A stretch of DNA of 64,000 nt from assembly GCF_004366735.1 (NCBI RefSeq), contig NZ_SOQX01000008.1, forward strand, positions 62,001 through 126,000, read 5' to 3'. Below the pieces are notes generated by a model. The model had not been told where the DNA came from. It saw only the letters and a list, made by a program, of their open reading frames with translations, and ran no database searches. Made by a program: the position numbers and the translations under genes. This document shows, in pieces, positions 24,488-33,494 of the stretch. This DNA is from Thiohalophilus thiocyanatoxydans (GTDB taxonomy: Bacteria; Pseudomonadota; Gammaproteobacteria; UBA6429; Thiohalophilaceae). Numbering within the stretch: position 1 is the stretch's first letter; every line of letters begins with the position of its first letter.

Positions 24488-26024
24488 CGTTGCCAAAACC
24501 ACCTCCACCCGGCGTTTCGATGCTCAACACATCACCGACATTCACATTGAGACGGATCTTGCCGGGTAACGGTTCGCCGTTGAGGCGGTTGATGCCCGGC
24601 TGCCCCGCTTCGCCGCCTTCGAGTCCCCAGGGGGCGTGGGTGCGCCGTTCGGTTAACAGGGTGACCGAGGCGGGGGCGAGGAATTCGAATTCGCGGATCA
24701 GGCCGTCGCCGCCGCGCCGTTGCCCCGCGCCGCCGGAGCCGCTGCGCAGGGCGTAACGGCGCAGGCGCACCGGGTAGTTGGCTTCGAGCACTTCCAGCGG
24801 GGTGTTGCGGGTGTTGGTCATGTGGGTCTGCACCCCATCGAGCCCGCCGCCAGCGTGGCCGGCGCCCATGCCGCCACCGATGGTCTCGTAATAGTCCCAT
24901 GCCGGAACGCCGGCCCCCCCGGCATGGCCCATGGCCAGGTTGTTCATGCTGCCGTGACTGGCGGCGGGGATGCGCCCGGGAATGGCTTGTGCCAGCGCAC
25001 CCATGACCGCATCGACGATGCGGCTGCTGGTCTCCACGTTACCGGCGGCCACCGCCGCCGGGCGCTGGGCATTGACCAGGCAGCCTTCGGGCGCCTGCAG
25101 GGTAAGGGGCCGGAAACTGCCGGCACTGGCCGGGGTCTGCGGCGGCATCAAACAGCGGAAGACGTAATAGACCGCGGCGGCCGCCACCGACAGCGGGCAG
25201 TTCACATTGCCGGGGGTCTGCGGCGCGGTGCCCTCAAAATCCACGCTCACCTCGCCCGCACGCACCCGCAGCTTCACCGCGATCGCCAGATCGGTATGGC
25301 CCAGGCCGTCATCATCCAGGTAATCGACAAAAGCGTAGTCCCCGTCGGGAATCGCTGTCAGGGCGGTGCGGGCGAGGCGCTCGGCATAGTCATTGAGTTG
25401 TGCCAGCGCGCTGACGAAGGCCGCCTTGCCCAGCGGCGCGATCAGTTCCGCCAGGCGGCCGAGGCCGGCACGATTGGCGCTCATCTGCGCGGCAAAGTCT
25501 CCGCGTCCGGTGGCATCGCTGCGGACCTGGCCGACGATTTGCTCGAGCAGGGCGCTGTCCAGTTCCCCGGCTACCACCAGTTTGGTGGGCGGCAGCACCA
25601 GCCCTTCCTCTTCCAGGGTGGAGGAGAGGGGCATGGACCCGGGGGACTCGGCACCGATATCCGCGTGATGAGCGCGATTGGCCACATAGCCGAGACATTC
25701 GCCGGCCACAAACAACGGCGCGATCACCGTCACGTCGGGCAGATGGGTGCCGCCCAGATAGGGATCGTTGACGATCACCATGTCCCCCGCTTGCCAATCA
25801 ATGTGACGAACGATGTCCCGCATGGCATAAGCCATGCTGCCCAGATGGACCGGAATGTGCGCGGCCTGGGCGCAGAGCCGACCCTGCGCATCGAAAATGG
25901 CACAGGAGAAATCGAGCCGATCGCGAATGTTGGGCGAGAAAGCGGCACGCTGCAGCACGGCGCCCATTTCGTCGCACACCGCATCCAGCCGGCTGGAAAA
26001 AATACTCAGGTCGACAGCATCCAT
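24468..26024 (-). CDS. Hydantoinase B/oxoprolinase family protein (HyuB), unaccompanied
   Basis: A 518-residue HyuB protein. Family motifs include [60 protein letters not shown] and [10 protein letters not shown]. HyuB normally works with HyuA in ATP-dependent cleavage of hydantoins or 5-oxoproline, but no hyuA is found in the window. The start is ATG 26024 ([16 protein letters not shown]); the open frame continues upstream without homology. The last residues, GNGGPRDE, and the TGA stop are written by the heptad repeat that abuts the gene, so the natural C-terminus after the glycine-rich end ([10 protein letters not shown]) may have been replaced. It is divergent from the PuuD-like gene. Confidence 0.88.
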   Translation of the reverse strand: MDAVDLSIFSSRLDAVCDEMGAVLQRAAFSPNIRDRLDFSCAIFDAQGRLCAQAAHIPVHLGSMAYAMRDIVRHIDWQAGDMVIVNDPYLGGTHLPDVTVIAPLFVAGECLGYVANRAHHADIGAESPGSMPLSSTLEEEGLVLPPTKLVVAGELDSALLEQIVGQVRSDATGRGDFAAQMSANRAGLGRLAELIAPLGKAAFVSALAQLNDYAERLARTALTAIPDGDYAFVDYLDDDGLGHTDLAIAVKLRVRAGEVSVDFEGTAPQTPGNVNCPLSVAAAAVYYVFRCLMPPQTPASAGSFRPLTLQAPEGCLVNAQRPAAVAAGNVETSSRIVDAVMGALAQAIPGRIPAASHGSMNNLAMGHAGGAGVPAWDYYETIGGGMGAGHAGGGLDGVQTHMTNTRNTPLEVLEANYPVRLRRYALRSGSGGAGQRRGGDGLIREFEFLAPASVTLLTERRTHAPWGLEGGEAGQPGINRLNGEPLPGKIRLNVNVGDVLSIETPGGGGFGNGGPRDE

Positions 26025-26195
26025 GAAACACACTAATCTGTTTTGCAGTTGGCGATTGTAGCACCCGCCGCGGCTTCTGAAGCGAAGCCGGCGAAACAGG
26101 GGTGACCGCCGGGAGAATACTATAGTAAAATACTCAAAATAAGCTCCGCAGAACAATCTAACAAACTCATCAATATCAGAGGGGAATAAACCGCT

Positions 26196-26795
26196 ATGAA
26201 TCCACTCAAGTCGATTACCGGAACAATCGTCTCGGGCATCATCCTGTCGATCATCATCATCTTTGTGATGGGTCGCGGCGGTGCCGTCAATCCATTGGAA
26301 TTCTGGGTCTGGGTCCACGTGCTCGTGGGGATCACCTGGATTGGTCTGCTTTATTACTTCAACTTCGTTCAGGTTCCCGCCCAGGCTGTTGCCACCGCGG
26401 ACTCTGACGGCCCCGGACCGGCGGCCATCGGCAAGTACGTTGCCCCCCGTGCCCTGCTCTGGTTCCGCTGGGCCGCCGTGGCCACCTGGATCACCGGTGC
26501 CCTGGCGCTGGAAGCCATGCATACTGGAGACGGTTCCGGCTTTGTTGCCGCGTTTACCTTCCAGCAGGGTTACCAGGTTATCGGCATGGGCGCCTGGCTG
26601 GGCACCATTATGCTGTTCAACGTCTGGGTCCTGATCTGGCCGAACCAGAAGAAGGTCCTCGGTCTGGTCGAAGCCTCCGACGCCGAAAAAGCCAAGGCCA
26701 AGACCATCGCCCTGATGGCCTCGCGCACCAACACCCTGCTCTCCATTCCGATGATCCTCGGCATGACAGGGCATATGCACGGGATGCCGTTCTAA
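26196..26795 (+). CDS. Integral membrane protein with urate oxidase N-terminal (PuuD-like) domain
   Basis: A 199-residue protein with about four membrane helices. FWVWVHVLVGITWIGLLYYF and its following NFVQVP resemble the membrane part of PuuD-type urate oxidases, with possible heme-ligand histidines in WVHVL, EAMHTG and the C-terminal GHMHGMPF. The cytochrome c domain found in full PuuD proteins is missing, so urate oxidation cannot be assumed. GAGGGGAATAAACCGCT precedes the ATG, and a plausible -10 (TATAGTAAAAT) lies upstream. The stop is followed within 6 bp by a heptad-armed element and a strong terminator. Confidence 0.75.
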   Translation: MNPLKSITGTIVSGIILSIIIIFVMGRGGAVNPLEFWVWVHVLVGITWIGLLYYFNFVQVPAQAVATADSDGPGPAAIGKYVAPRALLWFRWAAVATWITGALALEAMHTGDGSGFVAAFTFQQGYQVIGMGAWLGTIMLFNVWVLIWPNQKKVLGLVEASDAEKAKAKTIALMASRTNTLLSIPMILGMTGHMHGMPF

Positions 26796-26800
26796 AAACA

Positions 26801-26992
26801 CAGGGACGAGGGACGAGTTACGAGGGACGAGGAAAACAAACCCCGCGACCCCGCCAACTCTTCCCCTGTTTCCTGACAGAACGTGTCAGCCAAACAAAAC
26901 GGCCCGATTGTCTCCGACAATCGGGCCGTTTTTATTTAATCCCGGCCCCGACAACCCCGCCTCGTCACTCGTCCCTCGTCCCTCGGCCCTCC
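26801..26992. repeat. Heptad-armed inverted-repeat element after the PuuD-like gene
   Basis: The forward arm 26801-26836 (CAGGGACGAGGGACGAGTTA and onward) and the inverted arm 26960-26992 (CTCGTCACTCGTCCCTCGTC and onward) enclose a rho-independent terminator. The 5' end starts 6 bp after the upstream stop codon. Confidence 0.8.
26896..26936 (+). terminator. Strong rho-independent terminator
   Basis: A perfect 17-bp stem (AAAACGGCCCGATTGTC, 26896-26912) with loop TCC and complementary arm to 26932, followed by TTTATTT. It can also terminate from the other side because A-rich sequence precedes it. It ends the PuuD-like transcript before argD. Confidence 0.92.
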
Positions 26993-27112
26993 CGAAGTCA
27001 ACAGGTTTTGTTGACTTCGGGCCGTGGGGGGCTAAAATTGACGGTTTTCCGGCAGTCCGAGCAGGGCTGCCGTTTTATTTTCCTGAACCGGTAAATTAGC
27101 GGAACCTGAAAA

Positions 27113-28285
27113 ATGGCCGATCATCTGATGCACAATTATGCGCCGCTGCCCGTGACCTTTGTTCGCGGCGAGGGCCCCTGGCTGTGGGACAGCGACGACA
27201 AGCGCTATCTCGACGCCCTGAGCGGGGTGGCGGTCTGCGGCCTGGGCCACGCCCATCCGGCGGTCGCCGAGGCCGTCGCCGGGCAGGCGCGCACCCTGGT
27301 GCATACCTCCAACTGGTACCACATCGCCAAACAGGAGCAGCTGGCCGCGCGGCTGACCGATCTGGCCGGGATGGACAACGCCTTTTTCTGCAATTCCGGC
27401 GCCGAGGCCAACGAGACGGCGATCAAGCTGGCGCGCCTGCACGGGCGGCAAAAACAGATCGCCAATCCGACCATCGTGGTCATGGACGGCAGCTTTCACG
27501 GCCGCACCCTGGCCACCCTGAGCGCCACCGGCAACCCGAAAATCCAGGCCGGCTTCGAGCCGCTGCTGCCCGGTTTTGTGCATGTCGCCTATGACGATGT
27601 GGACGCGATCGAACAGCTGGCCGCCCTGCGGGATGACATCGTTGCGGTAATGGTCGAGCCGATCACCGGCGAAGGCGGCATCCGGATTCCCGCCGACGAC
27701 TACCTGCCACAATTGCGCCGGTTGTGCGACGAACAGGAGTGGTTGCTGATCGTCGACGAGATCCAGACCGGCATGGGCCGCACCGGCCGCTGGTTCGCCT
27801 TTGAGCACAGCGACATCCAGCCGGATATCGTCACCCTGGCCAAGGGGCTGGGCAACGGCGTGCCCATCGGCGCCTGCCTGGCGCGCGGCCAGGCGGCCGG
27901 GCTGTTCCAGCCCGGTCAGCACGGCAGCACCTACGGCGGCAATCCGCTGGTCTGCGCCGCCGCCCTGGCGGTGATCGACACCCTGGAACAGGAACAACTG
28001 GCCGCCCGTGCCGGCTGGCTGGGCCAGCACATGCTCAACGGCCTCTACCACAACCTGGCGAATACCGACGGGGTGGTCGAATGCCGGGGCAAGGGACTGA
28101 TGCTCGCAGTAGAACTGGATCGGCCCTGCGGCGAACTGATGACCCGGGCGCTCGACAAGGGACTGCTGATCAATGTCACCGCCGGTAACACGGTCCGCCT
28201 GCTACCGCCGTTGATTCTCAGCGATGAACAGGCCGACCAGGTTGTCAGCGGGGTTAGCGAACTGATTCAGACCTTTCTTGCCTGA
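27113..28285 (+). CDS. argD: Acetylornithine aminotransferase
   Basis: A 390-residue class III PLP aminotransferase converting N-acetylglutamate semialdehyde to N-acetylornithine. Visible signature pieces are [56 protein letters not shown] and the PLP lysine in [13 protein letters not shown]. The start gives [16 protein letters not shown], the standard N-terminus. It is followed at 23 nt by argF, so two arginine steps are co-transcribed; argA is 14 kb away on the same strand. Confidence 0.95.
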   Translation: MADHLMHNYAPLPVTFVRGEGPWLWDSDDKRYLDALSGVAVCGLGHAHPAVAEAVAGQARTLVHTSNWYHIAKQEQLAARLTDLAGMDNAFFCNSGAEANETAIKLARLHGRQKQIANPTIVVMDGSFHGRTLATLSATGNPKIQAGFEPLLPGFVHVAYDDVDAIEQLAALRDDIVAVMVEPITGEGGIRIPADDYLPQLRRLCDEQEWLLIVDEIQTGMGRTGRWFAFEHSDIQPDIVTLAKGLGNGVPIGACLARGQAAGLFQPGQHGSTYGGNPLVCAAALAVIDTLEQEQLAARAGWLGQHMLNGLYHNLANTDGVVECRGKGLMLAVELDRPCGELMTRALDKGLLINVTAGNTVRLLPPLILSDEQADQVVSGVSELIQTFLA

Positions 28286-28308
28286 GGTTCTCCAAGAGGA
28301 TTTTGAAC

Positions 28309-29238
28309 ATGGTAAAACATTTTCTGACGCTGCTGGATTTCGAGGCCCACGTTCTCGATCAATTGATCGACCGGGCCATCGAACTCAAACAGATGCAGCA
28401 GCGCGGCGCGATCTATGAACCGCTGAAGAACAAGGTACTGGGGATGATTTTTGACAAATCCTCCACCCGCACCCGTGTCTCCTTTGAAACCGGCATGGTC
28501 CAGTTTGGCGGACACGCGATCTTTTTGTCGCCCCGGGATACCCAGCTCGGCCGTGGCGAGCCGGTACAGGACAGCGCCCGGGTGCTGTCGCGCATGGTGG
28601 ATATCATCCTGATTCGCACCTTTGCCCATGACACCGTGCAACGCTTCGCCGAGTATTCGCGGGTACCGGTGATCAACGCCCTGACCGATCTCTATCACCC
28701 CTGTCAGTTGCTGGCGGACATGCAGACCTTCCGCGAGCATCGCGGCGCCATCAAAGGCAAGACCGTGGCCTGGATCGGGGACGGCAACAATATGTGCCAC
28801 TCCTATATCAATGCCGCACGCCAGTTCGATTTTCAGCTGCAGATCGCCACCCCGCCCGGTTACGAGCCGGAGCCGGAAATCGTCGCCGCCGCGGGCGATC
28901 GAATCACCCTGAGCAATGATCCCGAGACCGCCGCGCGCGGCGCCGATCTGATCACCACCGATGTGTGGGCCAGCATGGGCCAGGAAGAGGAACAGGAACT
29001 GCGCATGCAACAATTCGCCGCGTTTCAGGTCAATACCGAACTGATGTCACTGGCCAACAAGGATGCGCTTTTCATGCACTGCCTGCCCGCGCACCGCGGC
29101 GAGGAAGTCACAACCGAGATCATCGACGCCCCGAACAGCGTGGTCTGGGAAGAGGCGGAAAACCGCCTGCACAGCCAGAAGGCCCTGCTCGAACATCTGC
29201 TGGCCGTGCCGACCGAACTGGAACCGCAGCTGCGATAA
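28309..29238 (+). CDS. argF: Ornithine carbamoyltransferase
   Basis: A 309-residue anabolic ornithine carbamoyltransferase making citrulline. The carbamoyl-phosphate loop is STRTRVSFE, with HPCQLLAD and the ornithine-site [13 protein letters not shown]. The ATG at 28309 is preferred to the TTG six bases before because AGAGGA then has normal spacing of about 9 nt. It is the second gene of the argD-argF unit. Confidence 0.95.
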   Translation: MVKHFLTLLDFEAHVLDQLIDRAIELKQMQQRGAIYEPLKNKVLGMIFDKSSTRTRVSFETGMVQFGGHAIFLSPRDTQLGRGEPVQDSARVLSRMVDIILIRTFAHDTVQRFAEYSRVPVINALTDLYHPCQLLADMQTFREHRGAIKGKTVAWIGDGNNMCHSYINAARQFDFQLQIATPPGYEPEPEIVAAAGDRITLSNDPETAARGADLITTDVWASMGQEEEQELRMQQFAAFQVNTELMSLANKDALFMHCLPAHRGEEVTTEIIDAPNSVVWEEAENRLHSQKALLEHLLAVPTELEPQLR

Positions 29239-29263
29239 GTGTTCCCCAAACGGTCTGGACTCG

Positions 29264-29320
29264 CCAATAAACGCGAATACCGAGAATTGAATTCGTGTTA
29301 ATTCGCGTGTATTAGCGGAT
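29264..29320. repeat. Imperfect inverted repeat with CGCGAAT words
   Basis: ATAAACGCGAATACCGAGAA and the inverse-like TTAATTCGCGTGTATTAGCG lie around GAATTGAATTC. This resembles the other arm-type repeats in the window in having short repeated words in inverted arms. It sits between the argF stop and the porin terminator. Confidence 0.45.
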
Positions 29321-29324
29321 GACA

Positions 29325-29357
29325 TAAAAAAACCCTGACGCTCTCACACGTCAGGGT
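29325..29357 (-). terminator. Rho-independent terminator of the porin gene
   Basis: On the minus strand ACCCTGACG and CGTCAGGGT pair across an 8-nt loop (29332-29357), followed by seven T. It lies about 85 nt after the porin stop. Confidence 0.9.
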
Positions 29358-29442
29358 ACTTGGGTACACATAACAACTCTCAGTGCGACGACAGCCTCCC
29401 TGTTGCCGATTGTCCTTGCTCTTTTATTCTGTTGAATCCGCT

Positions 29443-30423
29443 TTAGAATTTCAGGACCAGCCCGGCACCGAGGAAGTTGTTTTCCACGTCGGTGGCGCCA
29501 GCCAGTTCTTCTTCCAGGCTGGAGTACATCAGATAGCCAGTGGCTTGCTTGTTAAACTTGTGATCAACACCGACAGCCATCAGGGTGCCTTCGCGCTGAG
29601 AAGTTTCATTGTCTTCCACCATGATGTACTGCGCCTTGAAGCTGTTTCTGGCGCCCATACGGGTCTTGAAGCTGACACCCAGCCAGTCTTCTTCCTGGCC
29701 GGCAGTTGTCGCCCCTTCAACCCCGGTCTGGTACATCAGACCAAGTTGTGAGCCACCCATCTTGTAGGTACCGATCAGGCGGGTCATGCTGTTTTCACTT
29801 TGACCGGCTGTATCATCATGCGAGTCCTGAGCCAGCGCGACATACAACGGACCGTCTTCATAGGCAATTGAAGCGGAGATAGTATCGGCCGGACCATCGC
29901 CTGTCGTGCTACCGTCACCTTCTCCCGGAATCAGGGCAATGGCGTATTGGATGTTGCCTGACTTGCCCAGATAGGCCAGTACGTTATCCAGGCGGTTTTC
30001 ACCGTCCTGATCGCCGGCGTTTTTCAGATCCGCGTCGGTATCACCAAACAGATCAAACTTGCCCTGAGCCATTTTCAGCGGTGTATCATGACGGCCGAAG
30101 CGCACCTCGCCCCAGTCACCTTTCAGACCGGCATACATGTTACGGCGGTCCAGTCCGGCATCGACCCCCTGTTCGTAATCCACCTGCCATTCAAACTTGT
30201 AGATGGCTTGCAGATCGTTACCCATATCATGATCGCCTTTGACCCCGACGCGGGAGGCGTGACTACGCAGCTGCCAGTTGTCCGTAGTGGTCACACCGCC
30301 GGACTCTTCTTCCACGCTGCCATAAGACAAATGCAGTTTGCCGTAAACCGTCGGTGCGGCGTGAGCCAACATGGGTGTCGCCAGAGAGCCTGCTATTGCA
30401 AGCGCAATCAGTTTCTTTTTCAT
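29443..30423 (-). CDS. Gram-negative general porin (OmpC/PhoE-like fold)
   Basis: A 326-residue outer-membrane porin. The signal peptide MKKKLIALAIAGSLATPMLA is cut after AHA. The mature start APTVYGKLHLSYG and the C-terminal phenylalanine (LGAGLVLKF) are typical of trimeric 16-strand porins, as is the eyelet-type motif AGLKGDWGEVRFGRHDTP. GGGGAAGAGAT precedes ATG 30423, which is preferred to the longer frame. It is near the pst-pho cluster, and the upstream DNA holds weak 11-bp-spaced PHO-like words, so a role in phosphate or anion uptake is possible but unproven. Confidence 0.9.
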   Translation of the reverse strand: MKKKLIALAIAGSLATPMLAHAAPTVYGKLHLSYGSVEEESGGVTTTDNWQLRSHASRVGVKGDHDMGNDLQAIYKFEWQVDYEQGVDAGLDRRNMYAGLKGDWGEVRFGRHDTPLKMAQGKFDLFGDTDADLKNAGDQDGENRLDNVLAYLGKSGNIQYAIALIPGEGDGSTTGDGPADTISASIAYEDGPLYVALAQDSHDDTAGQSENSMTRLIGTYKMGGSQLGLMYQTGVEGATTAGQEEDWLGVSFKTRMGARNSFKAQYIMVEDNETSQREGTLMAVGVDHKFNKQATGYLMYSSLEEELAGATDVENNFLGAGLVLKF

Positions 30424-30641
30424 ATCTCTTCCCCAAATAGTTTGTGGTGACAACACAACACCTGTTGTGTGCAAATGAACGGGGAGAAGTTTGTGGGTGG
30501 TGTCTTACAGTGATGTTAAAAGTCGGTGAAGTTTTTGTGACGATTGGCGGGCAGAGGCGCCACATGCGCAGACAGAGGCTTACGCTTCGCGCCGAATCTG
30601 ATATGATTCAGGTCTGAACTGATTGAATATCATGGTGTTAC

Positions 30642-31688
30642 GTGGAACATCCCCTGCTCGAACTGAAACAGATTGAATGCCGGCATCGCGGTGTTATCGC
30701 GGTCGAAAACCTGAATCTACACGTCAACCAGGGGGATCTGGTCTGTCTGCTGGGGCCCAGCGGCTGCGGCAAGACCACGGTGTTACGCGCCATCGCCGGT
30801 TTCCAGCCCGTGAACGCCGGGGAAATCCGCCTGCGCGATCAGCGGATTTCCTATCCGGGCTACACCCTGTCGCCTGAAAAACGCCGTATCGGCATGGTAT
30901 TCCAGGATTACGCCCTGTTCCCGCATATGGACGTGTGCGGCAACATCACCTTTGGACTGCGCCATCTGGGCAAGGCCGAATGCAAACGAATTGCCAATGA
31001 AATGCTGGAAATCGTCGGCCTCAACGGCATGGGCGATCGCTATATCCATGAGCTGTCCGGTGGACAACAGCAACGGGTGGCGCTGGCCCGGGCACTGGCA
31101 CCCCGGCCTGAACTCATTCTGCTGGATGAGCCGTTTTCCAACCTGGATATTGAAATGCGCGAGCGCCTGAGCAACGAGGTCCGCGGGATTCTCAAGCAAC
31201 AGGGCATCACCGGCATTCTGGTGACCCACGATCAGCACGAAGCCTTTGCCATGGGCGATCAGATCGGGGTCATGAGCGAGGGCCATATCCTGCAGCGTGA
31301 CACGGCCTATAACCTGTATCACTCGCCGGCCAACCGTTTCGTGGCCGACTTTATCGGCCAGGGAGTCTTCGTGCGCGGCACCCTGCTCAGCCCGGACACC
31401 GTCAAAACGCCGCTGGGAACCATTAGCGGCGACCGCGCCTATGAATGGGAGCCCGGATCGGAGGTGGAGTTGCTGCTGCGCCCCGACGATATCGTCTACG
31501 ATCCGGACGGGCCATTACAGGCCAGCGTACAGCAGCGGGCCTTCAAGGGCGCCGAGATTCTCTATACCCTGAAGCTGGAAGACGAAACCGAGGTGCTCTC
31601 GCTGTTCCCCAGCCACCATGACTTTGCCGTCGGGGATAATGTCACGGTCGATCTGGCGCTGGATCACATGGTGGTGTTTCCGCTATAA
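30642..31688 (+). CDS. ABC transporter ATPase, FbpC/PotA-like, without partner genes
   Basis: A 348-residue nucleotide-binding subunit. Walker A GPSGCGKTT, Q-loop VFQDYALFPHM, signature [15 protein letters not shown], Walker B LILLDEPFSNLD and switch LVTHDQHEAFAMGD are all intact. A C-terminal regulatory TOBE-like domain (about 240-348) includes LLLRPDDIVYDPDGP, as in FbpC and PotA proteins. The start is GTG 30642; the upstream ATG is out of frame. No permease or binding protein is adjacent, so the substrate (Fe3+ or polyamine in relatives) cannot be assigned. A heptad repeat arm starts directly after the stop. Confidence 0.85.
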   Translation: MEHPLLELKQIECRHRGVIAVENLNLHVNQGDLVCLLGPSGCGKTTVLRAIAGFQPVNAGEIRLRDQRISYPGYTLSPEKRRIGMVFQDYALFPHMDVCGNITFGLRHLGKAECKRIANEMLEIVGLNGMGDRYIHELSGGQQQRVALARALAPRPELILLDEPFSNLDIEMRERLSNEVRGILKQQGITGILVTHDQHEAFAMGDQIGVMSEGHILQRDTAYNLYHSPANRFVADFIGQGVFVRGTLLSPDTVKTPLGTISGDRAYEWEPGSEVELLLRPDDIVYDPDGPLQASVQQRAFKGAEILYTLKLEDETEVLSLFPSHHDFAVGDNVTVDLALDHMVVFPL

Positions 31689-31847
31689 AAACAGGGACGA
31701 GTTACGAGGGCCGAGTGGCGAGGCAGTGCGTGGGACGCACCCTACTTCAGCTCGTAGGCCCGATAAAGCGCTAGCGGTATCGGGCATTGCCCGCAGTTCG
31801 CCGGACACCGCGGAGTTTATGCCCGCAGGGTGCTTTGTCCGGCCTAC
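31689..31847. repeat. Heptad arm followed by a solitary REP pair
   Basis: 31689-31723 carries the forward heptad arm (CAGGGACGAGTTACGAGGGC and onward) directly behind the TAA of the ABC gene. 31754-31847 is one copy of the REP pair found at 15879-16439, including the GCGGAGTTTATGCCCGCAGG insert seen in unit 2 there. Confidence 0.8.
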
Positions 31848-31871
31848 TCCTGCCATCTGCTAACTGCTAAC

Positions 31872-32582
31872 TTATTCCTTTCTCGTATCCCGCTCGACCT
31901 GTTCCAGGCTGATGTGGCGTACGTCCTTGCCCTTGACCAGATAAATCACATACTCGCAGATATTGCGGGCGCGATCGCCGATACGCTCCAGCGCCCGGGC
32001 TGACCACATCATATTAACCACTTCCGGTATGGAGCGGGGATCCTCCATCATGTAGGTCATCAGCTCGCGCAAAATGCTCTCGTACTGCTTGTCGATTTTC
32101 AGATCCTGGTGTGCCACTTCAATCGCACGCTCGACATCCATGCGGGCAAACGCATCCAGCGAATCGTGCAACATGTGATGTACCCGTTCACCCAGGTGAA
32201 TAATCCCGGTAATCATCTTGTTATCGCTTTTCGCTTCGGCAAAATGCATGGCCATGCGACCGATCCGTTCGGCCTCGTCACCAATCCTTTCCAGGTCGGT
32301 AATGGTTTTGATCACCGCGATCACCAGCCGTAAGTCACTGGCCGCCGGCTGGCGCTTGGCGATAATCTGAGTGCACTCCTCGTCGATTTGCACTTCCAGG
32401 GCATTGACCTTGTAGTCGCTGGTCACCACGATCTCGGCCAGAGCCTCGTCCCGATCGGTCAGCGCCTTGATGGCGTCACTCAATTGCTGCTCGACAATGC
32501 CGCCCATTTGCATAACGCGATTGCGTATCTCTTCCAGCTCCTCATCAAACTGGTGGGAAATGTGATCGCCTAGTTTATCCAT
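31872..32582 (-). CDS. phoU: Phosphate-signalling regulator PhoU
   Basis: A 236-residue all-helical PhoU with its two repeated three-helix halves, each showing the metal-binding type motif: TDLERIGDEAERI in the first and RALERIGDRARNICEY in the second. PhoU links the Pst transporter to PhoR and represses the Pho response when phosphate is plentiful. It is last in the pstC-pstA-pstB-phoU operon, 57 nt after pstB. AGGACA precedes the ATG. Confidence 0.96.
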   Translation of the reverse strand: MDKLGDHISHQFDEELEEIRNRVMQMGGIVEQQLSDAIKALTDRDEALAEIVVTSDYKVNALEVQIDEECTQIIAKRQPAASDLRLVIAVIKTITDLERIGDEAERIGRMAMHFAEAKSDNKMITGIIHLGERVHHMLHDSLDAFARMDVERAIEVAHQDLKIDKQYESILRELMTYMMEDPRSIPEVVNMMWSARALERIGDRARNICEYVIYLVKGKDVRHISLEQVERDTRKE

Positions 32583-32639
32583 GATATTTGTCCTGAAAAA
32601 GTCATTTGTTTCTGCAAGCTATCTGTCAATCTCGATTCG

Positions 32640-33473
32640 TTAACCATAACGGCCGGTAATATAGTCCTCGGTTTTCTTCTCGCCCGGATTGGTAAACAGG
32701 GTATTGGTATCCTGAAATTCCACCACCTCACCAAGATACAAAAATGCCGTATAATCCGACACCCTCGCGGCCTGCTGCATATTATGGGTGACAATGACAA
32801 TCGTATACTGTTTTTTCAGCTCATAAATCAGCTCTTCGATCTTGAGGGTGGAGATCGGATCCAGCGCCGAGGCCGGTTCGTCCAGCAACAGTACTTCCGG
32901 CTCGATGGCGATGGCCCGAGCGATCACCAGACGTTGCTGCTGACCGCCGGACAGTCCCAGGGCATTCTCCTGCAGTCGGTCTTTTACCTCGTCCCACAGG
33001 GCGGCACCCTTGAGAGCTTTCTCCACGCTCTCGTCCAGGCGCCGCTTGTCCTTGACACCCTGGATACGTAATCCGTAGGCCACGTTCTCATAGATGCTCT
33101 TGGGAAACGGGTTCGGTTTCTGAAAGACCATCCCGATCTTGCGGCGCAGTTCGGCTACATTGATCTTCTTGCTGTAGATATTCTCGCCGTCCAGCGTAAT
33201 CTTGCCGCTCACCCGGCAGCTGTCCACCAGATCATTCATCCGGTTGAAGCAACGCAGTAACGTCGACTTACCACAACCGCTGGGTCCGATAAAGGCGGTT
33301 ACCTTGTGCTCGGGAATGCCCATGCTGATATTAAACAGTGCCTGGGTTGGACCATAATGGAGATTCAGGTTCTCGACACGAATCGCCAGGCGTTCGTCTT
33401 CAATGTGCGAAGCTTCCTGTGAACGATCCAGGTTCTCCAGATTGATACCGTGTGTCATATTTTTCGTGTTCAT
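32640..33473 (-). CDS. pstB: Phosphate ABC transporter ATPase
   Basis: A 277-residue PstB. Walker [10 protein letters not shown], the family motif [10 protein letters not shown], signature [16 protein letters not shown], Walker [13 protein letters not shown] and switch [15 protein letters not shown] are visible. Residues 1-25 form a short N-terminal extension before the first strand ([11 protein letters not shown]). It lies 21 nt after pstA and before phoU in the same operon. Confidence 0.97.
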   Translation of the reverse strand: MNTKNMTHGINLENLDRSQEASHIEDERLAIRVENLNLHYGPTQALFNISMGIPEHKVTAFIGPSGCGKSTLLRCFNRMNDLVDSCRVSGKITLDGENIYSKKINVAELRRKIGMVFQKPNPFPKSIYENVAYGLRIQGVKDKRRLDESVEKALKGAALWDEVKDRLQENALGLSGGQQQRLVIARAIAIEPEVLLLDEPASALDPISTLKIEELIYELKKQYTIVIVTHNMQQAARVSDYTAFLYLGEVVEFQDTNTLFTNPGEKKTEDYITGRYG

Positions 33474-33494
33474 AAACTTATCTTCTACCTGTTT

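Noticed and set aside
26025-26801. Upstream extension of the hyuB frame by 259 codons
   Set aside because: It runs antisense through the PuuD-like gene and shows no homology; HyuB has its normal N-terminus at 26024.
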